From Pseudobdellovibrionaceae bacterium (GTDB lineage Bacteria > Bdellovibrionota > Bdellovibrionia > Bdellovibrionales > JAMPXM01), in assembly GCA_016791465.1 (NCBI GenBank), contig JAEUWE010000149.1:1-19974 (forward strand): a DNA stretch of 19,974 bases, written 5' to 3'. The translations under genes were made by a program, and so were the position numbers. Shown here one piece after another: positions 15,222 through 19,974 of the stretch. A model generated the notes under the pieces. That model was not told where the DNA came from. It did no database searches and worked only from the letters and a program-made list of their open reading frames with translations. Each line of letters starts with the position of its first letter. Position 1 is the first letter of the stretch.

Positions 15222-16343
15222 ATGAGCAGAGGAACGTTTGAACTGATCAGCAGCCACGGCGACCACGAGCAGGTGGTGTATTGCCACAATAAAGAGGTCG
15301 GTCTTAAGGCCATCATCGCCATCCACAATACGACTCTTGGTCCCGCTCTTGGCGGCACGCGGATGTGGAACTATCGCAACGAAGAAGAAGCGCTGATCGA
15401 CGTTCTCCGTCTCTCGAAAGGAATGACCTATAAAGCCTCGGCGGCAGGGCTCAATCTTGGCGGCGGCAAAGCGGTGATTATTGGCGACCCAAAAACACAG
15501 AAGACCGAAGGCTTGTTTCGGGCTTTTGGACGCTTCGTGAATTCGCTGAACGGTCGATACATCACGGCTGAAGATGTCGGCACCACTGTTCGTGAAATGG
15601 AATACATTTTCATGGAGACCGCGTGGGTCACGGGGATCCCGAAGGCTTTTGGCGGATCAGGCGATCCAAGTCCCTATACGGCGCACGGCGTTTTGATGGG
15701 CATTAAAGCGACTGTAAAAGAAAAATTTGGTTCCGACAGCCTGAAGGGTGTTCGCATTGCAGTTCAGGGCTTGGGGAACGTTGGGTTTCATCTGGTCGAG
15801 TACCTTGCCAAAGAACAGGCATTGATCACCGTCGCCGATATTGATCCAGAAAAAGTGAAGACGGTGACGACGCGCTTTGGCTGTGCAGCAGTGTCGGCCG
15901 ACGATATCGCCTACGTCGATTGCGATGTTTTTGCTCCCTGCGCGATGGGTGCTGTGATCAACGATCATTCGATTCAGAAAATTAAGGCCAAAGCAGTTTG
16001 CGGTGGCGCCAATAACCAGTTGGCAGAAGCCCGCCACGGCGACATGCTGCGTGAGCTCGGGATTCTCTATGCTCCAGACTATGTGACGAATGCCGGCGGC
16101 CTGATGAACGTGTTTGTTGAACTTGAGGGCTATAGCCCGGATCGAGCTCTCGATAAGACGGTCCAAGTTTACGATAATTTGATGCGGGTCTTTGCGATCG
16201 CCAAACGCGATAGCGTGGGCACGCACACCGCAGCAGATCGCTTAGCGGAGGAACGCATCCAGACGATTGGAAAACTCCAGCAGTCACATGCGGGTCTGTC
16301 ACATCGGCCTTTCTCGACGCTTAAGGAGATAAAAAACCGGTAG
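15222..16343 (+). CDS. Leucine/phenylalanine/valine dehydrogenase
   Basis: The start ATG 15222 has AGGGGG 5-6 bases upstream; a TTG further upstream is an artefact. The 374-residue product belongs to the Glu/Leu/Phe/Val dehydrogenase family, NAD-dependent enzymes that reversibly deaminate branched-chain or aromatic amino acids to keto acids. Visible are GPALGGTRMW (40-49), the catalytic lysines Lys71 and Lys83 in KGMTYKASAAG and GGGKAVI, Asp118 in TAEDVG, the SPYTAHGV motif, the Rossmann GLGNVG (183-188) and NNQLAE and NAGG near the C-terminal hinge. The length and N-terminal form fit leucine dehydrogenase (~364) rather than hexameric glutamate dehydrogenase (~450). Leu versus Phe or Val preference cannot be fixed by eye. 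In a fatty-acid context it could supply branched keto acids as primers for FabH, but the genes are not linked in one operon. Confidence 0.88.
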   Translation: MSRGTFELISSHGDHEQVVYCHNKEVGLKAIIAIHNTTLGPALGGTRMWNYRNEEEALIDVLRLSKGMTYKASAAGLNLGGGKAVIIGDPKTQKTEGLFRAFGRFVNSLNGRYITAEDVGTTVREMEYIFMETAWVTGIPKAFGGSGDPSPYTAHGVLMGIKATVKEKFGSDSLKGVRIAVQGLGNVGFHLVEYLAKEQALITVADIDPEKVKTVTTRFGCAAVSADDIAYVDCDVFAPCAMGAVINDHSIQKIKAKAVCGGANNQLAEARHGDMLRELGILYAPDYVTNAGGLMNVFVELEGYSPDRALDKTVQVYDNLMRVFAIAKRDSVGTHTAADRLAEERIQTIGKLQQSHAGLSHRPFSTLKEIKNR

Positions 16344-16358
16344 GTGAACAATTGTTGA

Positions 16359-16387
16359 CTTCGGACGCCAGTCCCGCGAGCTTTTTT
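16359..16387 (+). terminator. Weak terminator-like hairpin after the dehydrogenase gene
   Basis: CTTCGGAC, loop GCCA, GTCC then CGCGAG gives a short imperfect stem, followed by a run of six T (16382-16387). It ends 2 bases before the ATG of the YfgM-like gene, which is an odd place for a terminator and may allow read-through. Confidence 0.3.
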
Positions 16388-16389
16388 GT

Positions 16390-17247
16390 ATGGAAAAAAC
16401 GCCCAACGGTAAGTCTTCAAAGTCTTCAGTCGTTCCAAAATCTCAACCGAGTCCGGCTCAGGTCCACTCTGGCGCCGTCGGCGCCATTGCAACCGAGCTC
16501 GACAATATTCATCATCGGGACTTTTTCCAGGAGCTGATGCATCGATCGGTCGATGCCCTGGAAAGAAACCTCTCGGCGGTTTTGGCCGTCATTGGTGTGT
16601 TGGCACTGGCTGGCGCTGGTTGGCTTGGCTGGGGCTGGATTGAAGCTCGCGGTGAAAAAGCGGCTCAAGAAAAATTCTATCCACTGGAAAAGCAGTATGC
16701 CGAAAAGCGCGATGGATTTGAGCGCGCAAAGTTTGCGGCACAGTCAAAGACACCGGCTGACAAGGCCGCTCCGGCAGTGGCAACGGGTGATCTCGCAAAG
16801 GATTACGGTGACCTCGTCGACGGGCTTGAGAGCTTTGCGAAAGAACATTCCGGGTCTGCGGCTGGTGTACAGGCCGGACTCTTGGCATCACAGACGCGAC
16901 TCGAATACAGTCAAACTGATAAAGCTTTGGAGACACTGAAGCTGCTGCGCGAGAAAAACTCAACGAACAAGCTGATGGGGCTTTTGGTCCGAATGGCTGA
17001 AGGAAACGCTCTGGCAGCAAACGAAAAGTGTGCTGATGCGCTCTCGTTGTGGCAGCAGGTTCTCGAACAGAAATCAGCGACATTCCTACACGGGGAGGCT
17101 TCGTTGCGCGCAGGTATTTGTCTGGAATCGATGGGGCAAAAGGATCGCGCAATTGAAATGTATAAAAAGGCGTCGGCTGATGGCGAGCAATCGGCGACAG
17201 CTCAGTCCGCGAAGTCGCTCCTCCGCCGCCTTGAGGTCGGAACGTGA
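16390..17247 (+). CDS. YfgM-like TPR membrane protein
   Basis: The 285-residue product has a cytoplasmic N-terminal segment (1-60), one transmembrane helix (about 61-83, LSAVLAVIGVLALAGAGWLGW) and a periplasmic helical part with TPR-like units at the C-terminus (for example ALSLWQQVLEQ and GICLESMGQKDRAIEMYKKA). This is the layout of E. coli YfgM, which interacts with the Sec translocon and periplasmic chaperones, and YfgM likewise sits directly before bamB. It overlaps bamB by 4 bases (GTGA). The start is uncertain: ATG 16390 has no ribosome site and follows a T-run, while ATG 16537 (residue 50) has AGGAG but only 3 bases away; 16390 is kept because codon use looks coding from there. Its N-terminus is about 50 residues longer than in E. 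coli YfgM (206 residues). Confidence 0.78.
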   Translation: MEKTPNGKSSKSSVVPKSQPSPAQVHSGAVGAIATELDNIHHRDFFQELMHRSVDALERNLSAVLAVIGVLALAGAGWLGWGWIEARGEKAAQEKFYPLEKQYAEKRDGFERAKFAAQSKTPADKAAPAVATGDLAKDYGDLVDGLESFAKEHSGSAAGVQAGLLASQTRLEYSQTDKALETLKLLREKNSTNKLMGLLVRMAEGNALAANEKCADALSLWQQVLEQKSATFLHGEASLRAGICLESMGQKDRAIEMYKKASADGEQSATAQSAKSLLRRLEVGT

Positions 17248-18452
17248 AGAACTCTTTCCTGAGTCGAGCAAGGCTCCTCATTGCCAGTGTGGTTGTTTTT
17301 GGGACTGGCTGTTCGACTTTGGGTCTTGACGGTGCGACGTCGCACCGTGAACTCGTACTCGAGCCACGACTCGTTCGAGAGACGGCAAAAGAGTCTTTTC
17401 TCGGTTACCGTCGGCTCAATCGAATGAGTCCGCTCTTGACAGAGCGTTTTGTTGTTCAAGGCAATGCCGTCGATGGCCTTTCTGTCTTTCAGCGCGACAC
17501 GGGAAAGAAAGTCTGGAAGCTTGAGATTGAAAACGGCGTTGAGGGCGGCGTTGAACTGTCAGGCGAAACACTTTATTTTGGCGGCGGCGACGGGCTCTTG
17601 CGAGCGGTCAATTTGGCGGATGGAAAAGTTCTTTGGACAACTCCGACTCGAGCAGAACTCTTAGCTCCGCCCACTCTTGAGAACAGTAATCTCTACGTTC
17701 AGACGGGTGCCGACGTTATATATGGGCTTGAGGCGGCGACGGGCAAACTACTCTGGACGTACAATCGACAGGTGACGGGAAACCTCTCTGTGCGATCGTC
17801 ATCGCGTCCTGTGATAGCCGGCGAAAGTCTTTTGGTCGGTTTCTCTGATGGCTACGTGGTGAGTCTTCGGAAACGCGATGGTGTTTTACAGTGGGAGAGA
17901 AAGCTGGGACGAGGCAATCGTTTTCGCGATGTCGACACCACGGCCGTGATCGACGGTGACAAAACGTATGTCGCGAGTTTCGATGGCACGCTTGCCTGTA
18001 TTAGGATTGCGACAGGGGATCTACTTTGGCAGGCTGATCTGAGCGGCTACTTGCCTGTGACATTGGGCACCGGCGCATTTTCGGATCGACTTTATTTCTC
18101 AACGGTTGATGGCCGGGTGGTCGAACTTGATCGAAGCACAGGCAAAGAGACACGCTCAGTGCGCTTAAGCGCCGGGATTGCGACTCAACCTGTTCAGAGT
18201 CAAAATCTTTTAATTTTTGCTGAATCAGAGGGTGCCGTTCGGGTACTTGATCTTGAGCGACTCAACACGATTGCGCAGTATCAAACTGGAATCGGCGTGC
18301 TGTCGACACCGACCTATGACAAAAAGCAGAGTGAACTCTGGTTTGTCTCCTCGACAGCTCATTTGTACGGAATGAAAATGGCATTTCGCCGCATTGCCGA
18401 GAGGTATCCGTGGAAACAGATGACATCCGAATTGGAATCAGAGTCCTTTTAG
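17244..18452 (+). CDS. bamB: Outer membrane assembly lipoprotein BamB
   Basis: BamB is a lipoprotein of the beta-barrel assembly machine that supports BamA. The start is GTG 17244 in a GTGA overlap with the upstream gene, with GAGG about 9 bases before. The signal ends VVVFGTGC with lipidated Cys23. The rest (402 residues; 392 in E. coli) is an eight-bladed propeller made of PQQ-like strands: LYFGGGDGLLRAVNLADGKVLW, VIYGLEAATGKLLW, VGFSDGYVVSLRKRDGVLQW, SFDGTLACIRIATGDLLW and FSTVDGRVVELDRSTGKE are clear repeats of the G-x-(L/V)-x-A-(L/V)-x-x-x-(S/T)-G-x-x-x-W kind. A 20-bp perfect palindrome lies in the codons just after the lipobox. Its 3' end overlaps the next lipoprotein gene by 43 bases. 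Confidence 0.9.
   Translation: MKNSFLSRARLLIASVVVFGTGCSTLGLDGATSHRELVLEPRLVRETAKESFLGYRRLNRMSPLLTERFVVQGNAVDGLSVFQRDTGKKVWKLEIENGVEGGVELSGETLYFGGGDGLLRAVNLADGKVLWTTPTRAELLAPPTLENSNLYVQTGADVIYGLEAATGKLLWTYNRQVTGNLSVRSSSRPVIAGESLLVGFSDGYVVSLRKRDGVLQWERKLGRGNRFRDVDTTAVIDGDKTYVASFDGTLACIRIATGDLLWQADLSGYLPVTLGTGAFSDRLYFSTVDGRVVELDRSTGKETRSVRLSAGIATQPVQSQNLLIFAESEGAVRVLDLERLNTIAQYQTGIGVLSTPTYDKKQSELWFVSSTAHLYGMKMAFRRIAERYPWKQMTSELESESF
17329..17348. repeat. 20-bp perfect palindrome in the 5' part of bamB
   Basis: The half-site is ACGGTGCGAC and its exact inverse complement follows directly with no spacer. It encodes part of the linker after the lipidated Cys, where codon choice is free. It could be a protein-binding site or an mRNA hairpin; chance is also possible. 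Confidence 0.6.
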
Positions 18453-18859
18453 TCTCGGGACTTGCATTTGTTTTGCTTGGTGGCTGCCAAAGCCATCCGT
18501 GTCGCGAGCCGCGAATGCCTGAGTTGGATCAGACTGGCTCAGCACGACCTGCCACGGCACCTTCGGCTAGTGTTGCGAGTGCGAGCAAAACTCCAGGTTC
18601 AGAGAATGCACCGTTGCGTCTTCGCGTCTTCAAAACTGATGGCAGCCGGCAATGCGATAAACGTGGCGGCACTGCTCTTGATGTGATGGAGCGAGAGTTG
18701 GCCGGCATCCCAGTTTATGCGAAAGAAAAGCGTCCAGATGGGCTGATGCATATTCAGGTCTGCGGAAGCCCAACGGGAATGATCAACCTTTTCGAAATTG
18801 ATCAGACGAATCTAAAACAAGCGGAAGAGCGCGGCTTCCGTCGCTGGGAGGGCGAATGA
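18410..18859 (+). CDS. Small lipoprotein of unknown function
   Basis: The start GTG 18410 has GAGAGG about 5 bases upstream, a good ribosome site, although it overlaps the bamB coding region by 43 bases. The 149-residue product has a lipoprotein signal ending FVLLGGC (Cys26), a low-complexity Pro/Ala/Ser linker (about 44-64) and a compact C-terminal domain (about 67-149) with two cysteines, Cys82 and Cys118, that could form a disulphide; the ending is NLKQAEERGFRRWEGE. No family is recognised. It is sandwiched between bamB and an M48 peptidase, with its stop overlapping the next ATG (ATGA), so it is probably an accessory lipoprotein of outer-membrane assembly in this lineage; that role is inferred from position only. 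Confidence 0.72.
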   Translation: METDDIRIGIRVLLVSGLAFVLLGGCQSHPCREPRMPELDQTGSARPATAPSASVASASKTPGSENAPLRLRVFKTDGSRQCDKRGGTALDVMERELAGIPVYAKEKRPDGLMHIQVCGSPTGMINLFEIDQTNLKQAEERGFRRWEGE

Positions 18860-19881
18860 GTCATTCAAAACAGCGCGAGGCCATCTCTGAGATGGATCGC
18901 ATCTTCAAAAGAATGATGGAGACGGAAGTTGGACGTCGCGAATTTTTGGCGGCTGTTCCGTTCCTTTTGGCTTCATGTGCAACCACCGAACAGTCTCGGC
19001 ATCGCGAAGGCGACAACACGGGGCAGGAGACAGAACTCACCGTCGATGATGAGCGCCGAATGACAAAGGAAGCACTTCAGGAGATGCGCAAAGACTATCC
19101 TGCGGTTCAAGATCCAGAGCTGCAGAATTACATCAACTCCGTCGGTTCACGACTGACGAAGGCCAATAACCTTGAAGGTCACCCGTACAATTACAGCTTC
19201 ACGGTTGTCGATGTTGGCTACGTCAATGCTTTTGCACTTCCGGCCGGAACGATCTTTGTGACGACTCCACTTATCGCAATGGCGGAGTCTGAAGCCGAGC
19301 TGGCGGGTGTTGTCGGACACGAGATTGGACACGTCAAGGCACGACATACGGCTGAGCGAATTGAAGCGCAAAAGAAACAGACAAGCTCATGGGTCTACGC
19401 GCTTGGTGGCGGCATTCTTGGCGGCGTCGCAGGGTATGGCCTAGGGAAACTGATTTGTCCTCCAAATGACAATGACTGCACAGCCAAAGCGGCGCAATAC
19501 GGTGCCATCGCAGGAGTCGGTGGTGGACTTTTAGTGCAGAAATACAAGTTCATGGCAAATTCACGTGAAGATGAAATGGAAGCCGATCGCATTGGCTTTC
19601 GAACAGCGGTTCAGGCTGGCTACGCACCAAGCAAGGTGGGTGAGTTCTATAGCAAATTGCAGAAGATGGAGGCTGAGCGCAAGCAAGGAGGCGCACCACT
19701 TTTGGCTTCGCTTGCCGATGTGATGTCAACGCATCCGCCAAGCAATGAACGCGTTCAGCAAATGAGTGAGATGGCGCATGCAGTACCGGCGAGCCCGCGA
19801 GCAATCACCTCGACGCAGACCTTCGACCGGATTCGAAAACGCGCAGGCGAGCTTGCTCGAGCGAAGGCTTCAAAGGGATAG
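18856..19881 (+). CDS. M48 family zinc metallopeptidase lipoprotein with Tat-type signal
   Basis: The ATG overlaps the previous stop (ATGA). The 341-residue protein has an unusual N-terminus: a charged lead, then GRREFLAAVPFLLASC, which combines a twin-arginine pattern (Arg27, Arg28) with a lipobox at Cys41, suggesting export by Tat and lipidation. The M48 domain (about 65-335) carries HEIGH (His155, Glu156, His159) and the third ligand in EMEADRIG (Glu240 by EXXXD spacing). VVDVGYVNAFALPAGTIFVTTPL is the usual strand-helix before it. A glycine-rich hydrophobic loop (about 178-225) follows the HEXXH helix. The closest functional analogue is BepA/YfgC, which degrades or assists stalled outer-membrane proteins at the BAM complex, and linkage to bamB supports this. 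Whether the substrate range matches BepA cannot be told; no TPR domain follows. Confidence 0.88.
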   Translation: MSHSKQREAISEMDRIFKRMMETEVGRREFLAAVPFLLASCATTEQSRHREGDNTGQETELTVDDERRMTKEALQEMRKDYPAVQDPELQNYINSVGSRLTKANNLEGHPYNYSFTVVDVGYVNAFALPAGTIFVTTPLIAMAESEAELAGVVGHEIGHVKARHTAERIEAQKKQTSSWVYALGGGILGGVAGYGLGKLICPPNDNDCTAKAAQYGAIAGVGGGLLVQKYKFMANSREDEMEADRIGFRTAVQAGYAPSKVGEFYSKLQKMEAERKQGGAPLLASLADVMSTHPPSNERVQQMSEMAHAVPASPRAITSTQTFDRIRKRAGELARAKASKG

Positions 19882-19904
19882 AGTGTCCGTGTAGAATGAG
19901 GTGA

Positions 19905-19974
19905 GTGGTACATATTCAGCGCATTCTTCAATGGGCAGCCAAGAAGTGGGAGACGGCTGAAGACTGGCTCCCAA
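19905..19974 (+). CDS. Possible start of a further gene (cut by window end)
   Basis: From GTG 19905 a frame runs open to the window end, giving VVHIQRILQWAAKKWETAED then WLP. Its composition looks protein-like and GAGG lies a few bases upstream, though at a short spacing. It is 23 bases after the M48 gene and so may be the fifth gene of the envelope operon. Too short to identify. Confidence 0.4.
   Translation, partial: MVHIQRILQWAAKKWETAEDWLP

Noticed and set aside
16589..17281. Open frame of 230 codons antisense to the YfgM-like gene
   Set aside because: Composition (Arg/Pro/Ser rich) is typical of an antisense shadow; the plus gene is coupled to bamB.
1..19974. CRISPR arrays, insertion sequences, rRNA or tRNA genes
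   Set aside because: I found no regularly spaced direct repeats, no transposase frame with terminal repeats, and no tRNA or rRNA signature on either strand.

Overview
The window comes from a Gram-negative bacterium of about 52-54% GC. The outer-membrane genes (BamB, a YfgM-like protein, a Tat-type M48 lipoprotein), the many short-spacer lipoproteins, and the mix of standard housekeeping operons with large cysteine-paired surface lipoproteins suggest Bdellovibrionota/Oligoflexia or a deltaproteobacterial-type lineage. That placement is inference; no rRNA gene is present to fix it.

Layout. Positions 1-933 (+): the 3' end of a penicillin-acylase-family gene, then a small membrane protein. Positions 927-8157 (-): one long co-directional block read from right to left: rpmF, fabH, fabD, fabG, a 219-bp gap with a striking palindromic site, acpP, fabF, rpiB, glyA and an M23 peptidase lipoprotein. 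This is the type II fatty-acid initiation/elongation set joined to one-carbon/pentose genes and a cell-wall enzyme; plsX, commonly found between rpmF and fabH, is absent. Positions 8158-8391: an intergenic region with several hairpins. Positions 8392-8838 (+): a small exported, highly charged protein whose intrinsic terminator lies inside the opposing gene. Positions 8835-10351 (-): a catalytic-domain-only tyrosine recombinase whose stop codon overlaps the start of an exported, probably all-helical protein. Positions 10352-10699: an AT-rich divergent control region with a near-perfect 30-bp inverted repeat. Positions 10700-11329 (+): a helix-turn-helix protein with a C-terminal membrane anchor. 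Positions 11429-15091 (+): a 1220-residue lipoprotein with six cysteine-marked repeat units. Positions 15222-16343 (+): a leucine/phenylalanine/valine dehydrogenase. Positions 16390-19881 (+): a tightly overlapping envelope operon, YfgM-like, BamB, a small lipoprotein and a Tat-type M48 metallopeptidase lipoprotein. The first codons of another gene begin at about 19905.

How the genes fit together. The minus block makes acyl chains (FabD loads malonate on ACP, FabH starts, FabF elongates, FabG reduces) and supplies serine/glycine/C1 units. The plus block at the right end deals with outer-membrane protein assembly and quality control. The middle (about 8.2-11.4 kb) is the accessory part. There a stand-alone recombinase, an exported protein of unknown role and a membrane-tethered DNA-binding protein face each other across an inverted-repeat region. 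The three least explained signals are the acpP palindrome array, the recombinase/HTH control region and the structured rpmF leader region.
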